From: Lewinellaceae bacterium
GTDB taxonomy: Bacteria > Bacteroidota > Bacteroidia > Chitinophagales > Saprospiraceae
Length of the DNA stretch: 64,000 bases
Assembly: GCA_020636275.1 (NCBI GenBank)
Contig: JACJYD010000005.1
Location: forward strand, 10,001-74,000
Reading direction: 5' to 3'
Shown: positions 33,838 through 41,513 of the stretch, one piece after another
Layout: each line of letters starts with the position of its first letter
How positions within the stretch are numbered: the first letter of the stretch is position 1
Translations under genes and position numbers: made by a program
The notes under the pieces: generated by a model
What the model was told of the DNA's origin: nothing
Databases searched by the model: none
The model's input: only the letters and a program-made list of their open reading frames with translations

Positions 33838-35643
33838 CTATTGTCCCATTAACTGATTCTTATAATCCTTGTCGATCTCGGCGCCCAGTTGTTCGGCTTG
33901 TATGACGTCTTCCAGGGCCTTGTCCCGTTGGCCCATGAAACTGTAGACGTATGAACGGTAGAGGTAATAGCTCCCCATTTTATTGTTCATTTCGATGGAG
34001 GTATTGAGATCTTCGAGTGCTTCGGGGTATCGGCCCAGGCTCATCTTGGCATAGCCGCGCAGGTAGTAGATCTGGGCAATATTCGGGTTCATTTCCAGGA
34101 CCTTGTCGTAATCCTGGATAGCTTCTTCAAATCGCTCTGTTTTCAGGTAAACCCCGGCCCGGTTGATGTACCCTTTTTCGAAATCAGGGGCGAGTTCAAG
34201 GCCTTTATTCAGGTCTTTCAGTGCCTGGTCGTGGTTACCCAGGCTGAGAAAGAGCGTGCCCCTGTTGAGGATGGGCAAATAATAGGTCGAATCCAGGCTA
34301 ATGGCTTGGTTGTAATCGGCCAGGGCTTCATCCGTGCGCTCCTGGCTGAAGAAGGCCATTCCCCGGTTGTTGTAGGCATCGGGAGCCTCGTTCGGGTATT
34401 TACGGATGACATCCGTCCAGAGCGAAACGCTGCCCTTCCAGTTCTTGAGGTGTTTTTGGGTTTGTTTGGAAAAGAAGCCGGCGCCAACCAGGGCGATTGC
34501 GGTAGCGATGATGCCCAGCAGGGGCCATTTTCCGGTTTTCTTTTCCCACGCCGACTCGAACAGGACGCCCAGCGGGAAGAGCAACCCGATGTAGGGCAGA
34601 TAGGTCAGCCGTTCGGAAAGGAGCGAGGGATTATGCGCAAAAAGCTGAAGCCCGGGCAGGATGGCTAGGGTGAAAAACGACAAACCGAAGACCATTGATT
34701 TGTTTTTCCGGAGGAAAAAATAGACCAGCGCGATCAGCGCTGCTACTGCCAGGGGAGCGACCATGAACATCCAGCCCGTAGTGGCCGGATAGGGGTGGAA
34801 AATGGAGAGGTTGAACGGAGCGAAAAGCTTCGCGACGTATTCCAGCAGGCCATAGCTGGAGTACTGGACCTTCTGCAAAAAGGTCTGTTCTTTCATATAG
34901 CTGTCGAGCTGCGACTGGGCGCTCCATGTCAGGATGGCCGCCAGCAGGGATAGCGCGAAGAACGGGATCTTTTCAGTGAGCAGTTTCCACTCTTTTTTCC
35001 GGCCTTCGTAGTGATCGACGAGGAGCATCGCAAAAGGCAGGATGCCGGCCAGGGGCATGGAGGCCAGCGAAAGCACGAACAAGCCCAGCGAGAGCCAGTA
35101 GTATTTCCGGGTACCCTTCCGGATGAAGTAGAGATAGCTGATCATTGCCGGCAGGAAGAAAAAGGTGTAAAGGACTTCCTTCCGTTGCGCCACCCAGGCC
35201 ACCGATTCTATATGCATCGGGTGAATGGCGAAAAACAGGGCGGTGAACAGCGCCGCTATCCATTTCCGCCGGCCGAGGAGGTAGACGAAGTAAAAGACGA
35301 ACACGGTATTGGCCAGGTGCAGCAGGAGATTGACCAGATGGTAGGTATGCGGTTCGGAGCCGGATGTCCGGTAGTCGAGGGCCAGGGAGAGCAAGGTCAG
35401 CGGATGGTAGTAACCGGCCAGGGGCTCGGTGAATATCTTTCCGATGTTTTTGGCCGTCAGGTCCTGGATGTACGGATTCCCCGTCACATACCCCGGGTCG
35501 TCGAGATTGATGAACTCATAATCGAGCGACGGAGCGTAAATGCGATAGGTCAGGATCAGAATGGCGACCAATCCGGCCCAGCCCAGCCAATTGTAGGATC
35601 TCTTTGCAGCGGTTGCCTTTTTCGTTTTCTTCGATTTTGCCAT
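33838..35643 (-). CDS. Multi-pass membrane TPR protein (TMTC/PMT-like)
   Basis: A 601-residue protein. The N-terminal two-thirds has about ten membrane segments with family motifs of polytopic glycosyltransferase-like proteins: NLDDPGYVTGNPYIQDLT in the first outside loop, then PLTLLSLALDYRTSG, IHPMHIESVAWVAQRKEVLYTFFF and SLLSERLTYLPYIGLLFP. The last 190 residues are about five TPR units (for example PDAYNNRGMAFFSQERTDEALADYNQAI). This is the TMTC arrangement; a lipid-linked-sugar-dependent O-mannosyltransferase activity is possible but not shown. The start at 35643 was selected because a perfect TACCTTTG box sits 22 bases before it. Confidence 0.86.
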   Translation of the reverse strand: MAKSKKTKKATAAKRSYNWLGWAGLVAILILTYRIYAPSLDYEFINLDDPGYVTGNPYIQDLTAKNIGKIFTEPLAGYYHPLTLLSLALDYRTSGSEPHTYHLVNLLLHLANTVFVFYFVYLLGRRKWIAALFTALFFAIHPMHIESVAWVAQRKEVLYTFFFLPAMISYLYFIRKGTRKYYWLSLGLFVLSLASMPLAGILPFAMLLVDHYEGRKKEWKLLTEKIPFFALSLLAAILTWSAQSQLDSYMKEQTFLQKVQYSSYGLLEYVAKLFAPFNLSIFHPYPATTGWMFMVAPLAVAALIALVYFFLRKNKSMVFGLSFFTLAILPGLQLFAHNPSLLSERLTYLPYIGLLFPLGVLFESAWEKKTGKWPLLGIIATAIALVGAGFFSKQTQKHLKNWKGSVSLWTDVIRKYPNEAPDAYNNRGMAFFSQERTDEALADYNQAISLDSTYYLPILNRGTLFLSLGNHDQALKDLNKGLELAPDFEKGYINRAGVYLKTERFEEAIQDYDKVLEMNPNIAQIYYLRGYAKMSLGRYPEALEDLNTSIEMNNKMGSYYLYRSYVYSFMGQRDKALEDVIQAEQLGAEIDKDYKNQLMGQ

Positions 35644-35664
35644 AACAGTAGGTATGAATGGCGG

Positions 35665-35672
35665 CAAAGGTA
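35665..35672 (-). promoter_or_regulatory. Promoter -7 box for the TPR membrane protein gene
   Basis: TACCTTTG on the minus strand, an exact TAnnTTTG match followed by CCGCC, lies 22 bases before the start codon at 35643. It is in the 38-base gap behind the putAbiC-like gene, which argues that the two genes are not simply one operon. Confidence 0.55.
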
Positions 35673-35681
35673 TTTATTTTT

Positions 35682-36470
35682 TCACACCCCAACTAGCGTC
35701 CAATGTTCCGGAGCGATCAGAATATCCTTGATCGAATCGTCCAATAGCCCGTTTTCTATTACCAATTGGCGAAGCGCCGGATCCACCTCACAGAATGTAT
35801 GGTAAAAAAGCAGGGCCATTTCCGAACGGGAAAAGAGCGACTTGAGCGTGTCGAGGAAGAACATCCGTTCGATTTCGCTCTCCATGGAGTAGGCGAGGAG
35901 GTGCTTGATATTTTTGTAGTAGACTTCCAGGGTGCCCACTTCATTGTGGAAAAAATCGTAAAATTCCTGCTTCACAGCCTTCAGCCCCTCCGGTTGAGCG
36001 AGGTCTTCCCGGTTGCGAAACCGGAACCGGAAAGATTGGTAGAACTTGAAAATACCTTCCCGGCCGGTGTATTGCTTTTCACTGTCGTTGTAAATCTCCA
36101 CGTAACTGATCGCTTCCAGGTTGTTGAAATGGATATCGAGCAGTTTGAAAAAATTGGTGCGCCGCGTAGGAAGGGCCTGGATCTTGAGGTCGGGATTGAC
36201 GGGCTTGCCCTTCAGGCTTTGTTCGTCGAGTTTGCCGATGATGGCCAACAGGTTGCTGCGCAGGCGGTCCAATCCGATCTCAATCTGCTCGTAGGGCAGG
36301 GTATTCATCGAGGAGACGTACATCAGGTCGTTGTATTTGCTCTTCAGCAGGATGTACTCATTGTAGATGTCGGAAGCCGGATCGAGCATGTCTTCCAGTC
36401 CTTCGATGCCGAAGTTCAAACCTTTGGCAACGCGAGTCTTGAGGTCGGTTTGGATCTGTTGAATGTCCAT
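35682..36470 (-). CDS. putAbiC-like (phage abortive infection) protein with an effector-associated-type N-terminal domain
   Basis: A 262-residue cytosolic protein with no signal or membrane segment. Residues about 105-262 follow the pattern of the putAbiC family: FFKLLDIH (107-114), EGIFKFYQSF, YYKNIKHLL (184-192), and SRSEMALLFY (214-223) where the family often has RAQLSSYELLLLFY. Residues 1-83 are a separate helical domain. KYNDLMYVSSMNTLPYEQIEIGLDRLRSNLLAIIGKL in it resembles effector-associated domains of the EAD11 type, which recruit effectors to ATPase or caspase-like cores in bacterial conflict systems. Both assignments are by eye. The start at 36470 opens the helical domain; upstream in-frame sequence is low-complexity and overlaps the SH3 gene. 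No partner gene is nearby. Confidence 0.5.
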   Translation of the reverse strand: MDIQQIQTDLKTRVAKGLNFGIEGLEDMLDPASDIYNEYILLKSKYNDLMYVSSMNTLPYEQIEIGLDRLRSNLLAIIGKLDEQSLKGKPVNPDLKIQALPTRRTNFFKLLDIHFNNLEAISYVEIYNDSEKQYTGREGIFKFYQSFRFRFRNREDLAQPEGLKAVKQEFYDFFHNEVGTLEVYYKNIKHLLAYSMESEIERMFFLDTLKSLFSRSEMALLFYHTFCEVDPALRQLVIENGLLDDSIKDILIAPEHWTLVGV

Positions 36471-36576
36471 GATTGCAGATTGATGTGCAGGAGCAAAATA
36501 CGGGTTTTCCTTCAGTTTTTTCCCAGCACCCTTGCTTGTGTCCGCAACCAGGCTTTTTCGGCGAGATCCGTCCTGT

Positions 36577-37107
36577 TTATTCTTTCCGCAACAAGGCCGC
36601 TTTGGCCCATCCGGTTTCTCCGTTGTATTTGATCTTCCACCAATATTTCCCGGTGTGTTCCAGCACTTCAACCCTTCCGTCGACGGGCAGCCGGAGGATC
36701 ACGTTGGCTTGCGAGTCGGGACCCTCCCGCAGGCTGGTTCGCTCGGTGACGAGGTAAAAGCCGGTGCCGGAATAAGAGGGAGGAGAAGGAGTGGGCTTGA
36801 CGGACACCTTCTTCTCCACTTCTTCCCCCGGAGCGATCAACCGTATCGCCTTGCTTTCCACATAGCCGATGAGGTCCTTGTGGTTGATCCGGAAGTATTT
36901 TCCTTCCTCCGCCAATATCTTCACCTTGGTACCCTGTGGGATCTTGAGATAAGCCATGGCTCCGGGTTCTTCCGGAGTTCCGATCCAAAAGGTGGCCGGT
37001 TTTATCAAAACGCCCAATTCTTCGATCAATGCTAAAAATCCGGTGTGGCCGGAACTGGAAAAAGCAAATAACAAGAATACCCCTGTCAATAAGTATACCT
37101 TTCTCAT
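36577..37107 (-). CDS. Secreted protein with two SH3-type domains
   Basis: A 176-residue exported protein. A signal peptide (MRKVYLLTGVFLLFAFSSS) is followed by a first SH3-like domain (about 45-95, with IPQGTKVKILAEEGKYFRINHKDLIGYV), a proline-rich linker (VKPTPSPPSYSG) and a classical bacterial SH3 domain (about 118-174: VTERTSLREGPDSQANVILRLPVDGRVEVLEHTGKYWWKIKYNGETGWAKAALL). Bacterial SH3 domains commonly bind peptidoglycan or peptides. The start at 37107 opens the signal peptide; an in-frame ATG at 37173 is less likely. Confidence 0.83.
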   Translation of the reverse strand: MRKVYLLTGVFLLFAFSSSGHTGFLALIEELGVLIKPATFWIGTPEEPGAMAYLKIPQGTKVKILAEEGKYFRINHKDLIGYVESKAIRLIAPGEEVEKKVSVKPTPSPPSYSGTGFYLVTERTSLREGPDSQANVILRLPVDGRVEVLEHTGKYWWKIKYNGETGWAKAALLRKE

Positions 37108-37382
37108 GCGTCGCGTTTTTTCGAACAGAAATGTAAAAACCAATGAAACGACCGGTCCTTTCAAGGTGCGCAACCAAGGGATCCGGATAAACTGGGGTAA
37201 GATGAAATGGTTGTTGGGGGGAGGGCTTGAGGTGGGAAACTTGCTACAAGTTGCCCTTTTTTTCCATTCTTTTCAAATGGACTGGAAAATATATTCGAAC
37301 ACAGGTTCCCTTTCGGCGGCTTGGTGATGCGTGGCCGTTTCAAACTATCCCAAAATTACAAAAAACGATTCTACTTTAGAAA

Positions 37383-37466
37383 AAGTGATTTGACGGCCTG
37401 GTGCCGTCAAATCACTTGGGATCATTGCGGCCGGCCGCCGCAATGATCCCAAACACTTCGTTTGGG
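37383..37466. repeat. Chain of three overlapping perfect hairpins
   Basis: Hairpin one: 15-base arms 37383-37397 and 37403-37417 around CTGGT. Hairpin two: 16-base arms TTGGGATCATTGCGGC (37416-37431) and its complement (37437-37452) around CGGCC. Hairpin three: CCCAAAC and GTTTGGG (37448-37454 and 37460-37466) around ACTTC. Each hairpin shares two or more bases with the next, so neighbouring stems compete at their edges. No T run follows directly; the AATTCTTTTTTTC stretch starts five bases later. Confidence 0.85.
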
Positions 37467-37614
37467 GTGTAATTCTTTTTTTCGTCGAGGAAATCAGGTC
37501 TTCTGTCAGGAGAAGTGATCAGAATGGAAAATATTAATGTGGATAAATATAAATTCCGAATCTACCTTTAAAAATAAAAAATTGTATTTTTATAAAACCA
37601 AAACCCCAAATATT

Positions 37615-37638
37615 ATGAAACCGACCCTTCTTTTTTAG
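37615..37638 (+). other. Possible leader mini-ORF upstream of the FKBP/TPR gene
   Basis: Seven codons encoding MKPTLLF and TAG. The surrounding AATATTATGAAA...CTTTTTT sequence is echoed at the true start of the downstream gene at 37739 (AATATTATGAAAACC...CTTTTTTC), so it looks like a duplicated translation start that is now cut short. It may be a leader or just a remnant. Confidence 0.3.
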
Positions 37639-37738
37639 TTCCCCGAATTCCGATGTGTCCCAATGCGTAAGAATGGAACCCGCCACCAGGCTGGGGTATC
37701 ATTTCGGAGAAATTTCATTTTTCATCAAAACCAATATT

Positions 37739-38515
37739 ATGAAAACCAAGTATCTTTTTTCGGCTGTCCTGTTCGCCATGATTGCATTTGCCGTCCAGGC
37801 CCAGGACATACTAGCCGCCACGGATTCCGGCGTCAAGGTGACGACCGTGAAAGAAGGAAGCGGCCCCACTGTTACGAAGGGGCAGGATTTTGAGATGCAT
37901 GCCGTATACAAGTCCCAGGACGGGAAGGTTCAATTCGATTCCCGCAAAATGGGTGTAGCCATCCACGATGTTTTGGGAAAAGGCGACGGCAGCAAACTGA
38001 GTGACGCTATCCACAACGATGTGCTTTCCCGGATGCAGAAGGGAGATGTAGTCAGCGTCTTTGTGCCGAAGTCCATGTTGGACGCCAATGATCCGGCCAG
38101 CAAGCTGGAAGGAGACCACGTTACAATAGAGATCGAACTGGTTGACTTTGCCGATGCTGCCCCCAACGCGGCTGATCTGGTCGAGTCCACGATCAAGGCA
38201 GCAGGTACGGATGCCGGTAAGGCTGTGTTTGACGGCCTTCGGGATGAGAACCGGGAAGGGTACAAATTCTACGAGTGGGATTTTAACCGATTGGGATACC
38301 AATTCCTTCAGGCCAAGAACGTAGACGCGGCAGTGGAAGTATTCAAAATGAATACGGCGATGTACCCTGAATCGGCCAATACCTACGACAGCCTTGGCGA
38401 TGCCTATGTTGCTGCAGGGGATACGCACGAAGCTATTATTTGTTTCGAACGGGCGTTGGAACTGAACCCGGATTTCAGCAGCTCCAAGGAGAAGTTAGAG
38501 GAATTAAAGAAGTAA
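37739..38515 (+). CDS. Secreted FKBP-like and TPR protein
   Basis: A 258-residue exported protein with a signal peptide (MKTKYLFSAVLFAMIAFAVQA). Residues about 30-140 resemble an FKBP-type peptidyl-prolyl isomerase domain (VKVTTVKEGSGPTVTKGQDFEMHAVYKSQDGKVQFDS, KGDVVSVFVP, VTIEIELVD). It is degenerate, lacking the usual aromatic active-site pattern. Residues about 175-258 carry TPR units (SANTYDSLGDAYVAAGDTHEAIICFERALELNPDF). A periplasmic chaperone-like role would fit. The start at 37739 opens the signal peptide. Confidence 0.8.
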   Translation: MKTKYLFSAVLFAMIAFAVQAQDILAATDSGVKVTTVKEGSGPTVTKGQDFEMHAVYKSQDGKVQFDSRKMGVAIHDVLGKGDGSKLSDAIHNDVLSRMQKGDVVSVFVPKSMLDANDPASKLEGDHVTIEIELVDFADAAPNAADLVESTIKAAGTDAGKAVFDGLRDENREGYKFYEWDFNRLGYQFLQAKNVDAAVEVFKMNTAMYPESANTYDSLGDAYVAAGDTHEAIICFERALELNPDFSSSKEKLEELKK

Positions 38516-38535
38516 TCCTCTTTTTGCCCCCCAAG

Positions 38536-38573
38536 AAGGGCTTCTCTTGCTCCGGCAGGGGAGGCCCTTTCTT
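38536..38573. terminator. Weak hairpin between convergent genes
   Basis: AAGGGCTTCTC and GGGGAGGCCCTT pair imperfectly (about 38536-38573) between the FKBP/TPR gene and the YdeI-like gene, with TTTCTTATTT beyond. It may serve as a terminator in the plus direction. Confidence 0.4.
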
Positions 38574-39090
38574 ATTTCGCCCGAAGGTCTTCGTTCAACT
38601 GCCGAAAGTTGATCTTTCCATTGTTCTTCTTCAAGTGTTCGACTACTGTGAGGGCCCGTTGGAGCCGGGTATCCGTCGTTTTCGGCGAGCCGACAATATA
38701 AAGCAGCGTCCTTTGTTTCCCTGGAGTAAGGGCGTGAAATAGAAAATTCCCCGCTTCGTCCTGGGCGAGCAATTCCTCCAACTCTTCTGGCATGGGCAAT
38801 CCGTATTTACTGGTGTCCTTCACCAGGCTGACCTGTACCTGCATGCCTTTTTTCAGCTTCAGCTTGTCCCGCAATTTTTTATTGATGTTGATGAAATACG
38901 CCCCGTCTCCCTTTGGCATAAGGGCACATTGGAAGGTTTCCGCATCATTGAGGGTGCAAAGGACCCTCCGGTCGCTCCCGTCGATAAATGCCTGTGCTAC
39001 CGGCCCCGGAACGGTAATGTGGAAATGCCAGAGATTGGAATTGAAGTCGTCGAGAATGGAGGTGAAGGAAATGGGCGCTTCTGTTTTCAT
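38572..39090 (-). CDS. YdeI/OmpD-associated, DUF1905-type protein
   Basis: A 172-residue protein. The N-terminal part is a DUF1905 small beta barrel (SILDDFNSNLWHFHITVPGPVAQAFIDGSDRRVLCTLN, with GDGAYFININKKLRDKLKL). The C-terminal helix-rich part (PMPEELEELLAQDEAGNFLFHALTPGKQRTLLYIVGSPKTTDTRLQRA) matches the YdeI/OmpD-associated domain. These proteins are cytosolic and of unknown function, sometimes labelled bacteriocin-protection. An ATG three codons upstream (39099) is an equal alternative. Confidence 0.85.
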   Translation of the reverse strand: MKTEAPISFTSILDDFNSNLWHFHITVPGPVAQAFIDGSDRRVLCTLNDAETFQCALMPKGDGAYFININKKLRDKLKLKKGMQVQVSLVKDTSKYGLPMPEELEELLAQDEAGNFLFHALTPGKQRTLLYIVGSPKTTDTRLQRALTVVEHLKKNNGKINFRQLNEDLRAK

Positions 39091-39150
39091 CGGAGACAAA
39101 TTTACTATAATTTTTCCGCTCCGGCTATTTCCAATTCCGGCAAAAGCTAG

Positions 39151-39158
39151 TATCTTTG
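39151..39158 (+). promoter_or_regulatory. Promoter -7 box for the L31 gene
   Basis: TATCTTTG followed by CGTTCC, an exact TAnnTTTG match, lies 61 bases before the L31 start. The 5' leader contains a small palindrome ATGGGAAATTCCCAT (39181-39195). That palindrome could be an RNA hairpin for autoregulation by the ribosomal protein, though this is speculative. Confidence 0.6.
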
Positions 39159-39219
39159 CGTTCCGCTAGAAAAATCAACTATGGGAAATTCCCATGGGTT
39201 TCAAAAATCTTTTTTAGTC

Positions 39220-39492
39220 ATGAAGAAAGACATTCATCCGGCAGGTTATCGCTTGGTAGTATTCAAGGACTTTTCCTGCGACGAGGCGTTTCTGGTGCGT
39301 TCTTGCGCACCGACGAAAGAAACGATTGTTTGGGAAGACGGCAATGAGTACCCGCTGGTCAAGTTGGAGATATCTGCCTATTCGCACCCGTTCTTCACCG
39401 GTAAGATGAAGTTCGTCGATACGGCAGGCCGGATTGACAAGTTCAATAAGAAATTTGCCAATTCGCGCTTTGTTAAAGGAGAGGAGAAGTAA
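39220..39492 (+). CDS. rpmE2: Type B 50S ribosomal protein L31
   Basis: A 90-residue ribosomal protein of the zinc-free (C-minus) type, with MKKDIHPAGYRLVVFKD, VWEDGNEYPLVKLEISAYSHPFFTGKMKFVDTAGRIDKFNKKF. The CxxC metal site of type A L31 is absent; two isolated cysteines (in FSCDEAF and RSCAPTK) do not form it. Type B copies are often expressed under zinc limitation, but no Zur site is recognised here. The start at 39220 is the canonical MKKDIHP; ATG codons upstream in the leader are not used by the family. Confidence 0.96.
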   Translation: MKKDIHPAGYRLVVFKDFSCDEAFLVRSCAPTKETIVWEDGNEYPLVKLEISAYSHPFFTGKMKFVDTAGRIDKFNKKFANSRFVKGEEK

Positions 39493-39527
39493 ACATTTTC
39501 TCTTACCTTTATGGGTATCGAATCATT

Positions 39528-39564
39528 GAAAAGTTCCAATCAGTCGCACTGATTGGAACTTTTC
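39528..39564. terminator. Terminator of the L31 gene
   Basis: GAAAAGTTCCAATCAGT (39528-39544) and ACTGATTGGAACTTTTC (39548-39564) are perfect 17-base arms around CGC, only 31 bases before the next start codon. A near-consensus TACCTTTA box at 39504-39511 lies before the hairpin. If it is the promoter of the next gene, the hairpin would be in its leader and could attenuate it. Confidence 0.75.
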
Positions 39565-39594
39565 GCATTTGAAAAAAGCGTTGGCCTCGTTCAC

Positions 39595-40806
39595 ATGAAA
39601 AACCTCATTCTATTCGACAGCGATGTCCGGGATCGGCTCCTGCCCTTCACCTATACCCGGCCGGTAGGAGAGATCCGGATCGGTATTCTGACCATACGGG
39701 AAAAGTGGGAAAAATGGCTGGATGGCAAAGTGTCTTATATCACCCAGGAATATTTGGGCGACAAGTATCCCATTCAGATCGAGCGGGAAAATTTCGTGAT
39801 CAATGCGGCCATTCTTCCCACCAAACCCTTGTGCCAACTGATCGCCCAATTGGAGGTGAACGAAGCTCTCCTCTGGAAAGGCGACCTGATGGCCGCCAAG
39901 TTCAGCCAGGAGCAATTCAATCGCCTGATCAAGAATGAAGACCTGGAGGAGCTCTCCGTCACCAATCTGGAAGGCATGGAATTTACCCACATCGGATCCC
40001 TGGCCGACCTGTTTCGCTTCAACGACCAGGAATTGCGCAACGACTTTCAACTCCTTACCGAAGGCCGCACGTCCCAACCGATCAGCGCAACCAACCGCGT
40101 TTTGGGCGATGCGATCTTCCTGGAAGAAGGCGCCACCGTCGAATGTGCAACCCTCAATGCCACAACAGGCCCGATCTATGTCGGCAAAAACGCCGAGATC
40201 ATGGAGGGCGCTATGGTGCGGGGCGGCCTGGCCCTCTGCGACCATGCCCAACTGAAAATGGGCGCCAAGATCTACGGCCCCACCACTATCGGTCCCTGGT
40301 GTAAGGTGGGAGGAGAAGTGCACCATTCCATATTTTTTAGCTACTCCAACAAGGCGCACGACGGTTATCTGGGTAATTCCGTCATTGGAGAATGGTGCAA
40401 CATCGGCGCCGATTCCAACAATTCCAACCTCAAAAACAACTACGAAGAGGTGCGGGTCTGGAACTATTCTACCGGAAAATTCGAACCCACCGGCACTCAG
40501 TTTTGCGGTCTTTTCATGGCCGACCATTCCAAGTGCGGCATTAATACGATGTTCAATACGGGCACGGTGGTCGGGGTTTCATCCAATATCTTCGGGCATG
40601 GATTCCCGCGGCAGTTCATCCCGTCTTTTGCATGGGGCGGCGCCCATGGATTTACCACGTACAAAACGGACAAGGCCTTCGAAACCGCCGAACGGGTCAT
40701 GGCTCGCAGGGGCATAAAACTCGATGCGCAAGACCGCCTGATCCTGTTGCGCGTTTTTGAGGAAAGTGCAAAATACCGACCCTGGGAGAAGAAAAAATCC
40801 ATGTAA
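39595..40806 (+). CDS. GlmU-like putative sugar nucleotidyltransferase family protein (TIGR03991)
   Basis: A 403-residue protein of a Bacteroidota family named after GlmU. The N-terminal domain (1 to about 155) begins MKNLILFDSDVRDRLLPFTYTRPVGEIRIG and has TREKWE-like and INAAILP segments, but lacks the LAAGxGTRM nucleotide-binding signature of true pyrophosphorylases. The C-terminal 220 residues are a left-handed beta helix of hexapeptides (ATVECATLNATTGPIYVGKNAEIMEGAMVRG...) with NTGTVVGVSSNIFGHGFPRQFIPSFAWGG as a family hallmark. It may act in cell-wall precursor metabolism. The stop overlaps the next start by one base (TAATG). Confidence 0.85.
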   Translation: MKNLILFDSDVRDRLLPFTYTRPVGEIRIGILTIREKWEKWLDGKVSYITQEYLGDKYPIQIERENFVINAAILPTKPLCQLIAQLEVNEALLWKGDLMAAKFSQEQFNRLIKNEDLEELSVTNLEGMEFTHIGSLADLFRFNDQELRNDFQLLTEGRTSQPISATNRVLGDAIFLEEGATVECATLNATTGPIYVGKNAEIMEGAMVRGGLALCDHAQLKMGAKIYGPTTIGPWCKVGGEVHHSIFFSYSNKAHDGYLGNSVIGEWCNIGADSNNSNLKNNYEEVRVWNYSTGKFEPTGTQFCGLFMADHSKCGINTMFNTGTVVGVSSNIFGHGFPRQFIPSFAWGGAHGFTTYKTDKAFETAERVMARRGIKLDAQDRLILLRVFEESAKYRPWEKKKSM

Positions 40807-41483
40807 TGGAAATCCCGCCCTGGAAAAAATGGCTGAGTTATATTGTGGAATGGCATGTGGAAAGCGCCCCCAGCCCGATCAATCCTCACCTGTATGTAAG
40901 TCTCAGCCGGGGTCGATACCAGCTGTCGACCGCCCGGGCCATTTATTCCTATGGCGACCTCTACGATAATTTCCGCCGTTCCTTTCGCCAACTGGACCTG
41001 GATAACTTGCCGGTCCAAAACGTCCTCCTGCTGGGCCTGGGCCTGGGCAGTGTTCCTTTTATGCTGGAACGGGTCTTCCACAAAAACTATCATTACACCG
41101 CGGTGGAGATCGATGAGTCTGTCGTTTACCTGGCAAATAAGTACGTGCTGGACACTCTCCAGTCGCCTGTTGAGATTGTTTGCTCGGATGCGCTGGCCTT
41201 CGTTCAACAGTGTTCCGAAACCTTCGACCTCATCGCCATGGATATTTTCCTGGAAGATGTCATTCCCGGTGAATTTGAGTCGGTAGAATACCTCGAACGG
41301 CTCGCTTCGCTATTGTCGCCCCGAGGGGTTTTGCTGTACAATCGGCTGTCGCGGACAAATGAAGACCTCCAGCGCACGCGCCTGTTTTTCCGCCAGGTAT
41401 TTCGCGAGGTTTTTCCCGCCTCTACCTATCTCGACGTGACCGGAAACTGGATCCTGGTAAGCCGGAGCGATGCCGTGAAGTAA
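40806..41483 (+). CDS. Spermidine-synthase-like SAM-dependent methyltransferase
   Basis: A 225-residue Rossmann-fold protein like the C-terminal half of spermidine synthase. The nucleotide-binding loop is VLLLGLGLGSVPFML, followed by AVEIDESVVYLANKY (acidic ribose-binding residue), CSDALAFVQQ and DLIAMDIFLEDVIP. The aminopropyltransferase N-terminal domain is missing and GGGDG is replaced by GLGLG, so methylation of an unknown acceptor is likelier than polyamine synthesis. It is translationally coupled to the GlmU-like gene. Confidence 0.82.
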   Translation: MEIPPWKKWLSYIVEWHVESAPSPINPHLYVSLSRGRYQLSTARAIYSYGDLYDNFRRSFRQLDLDNLPVQNVLLLGLGLGSVPFMLERVFHKNYHYTAVEIDESVVYLANKYVLDTLQSPVEIVCSDALAFVQQCSETFDLIAMDIFLEDVIPGEFESVEYLERLASLLSPRGVLLYNRLSRTNEDLQRTRLFFRQVFREVFPASTYLDVTGNWILVSRSDAVK

Positions 41484-41513
41484 CCTTTTCTCTACCAAAC
41501 GCGTTACCAAAAC

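Larger units (their letters stand above)
37108..37738. other. Gene-free region of about 630 bases with hairpins
   Basis: No credible long gene is seen between the divergent SH3 and FKBP/TPR genes. The region holds a chain of three hairpins (37383-37466, described separately), an A/T-rich stretch (37525-37600) and a 7-codon mini reading frame at 37615. Near-consensus TACCTTTA at 37564-37571 may be the -7 box for the plus-strand gene. Confidence 0.6.
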
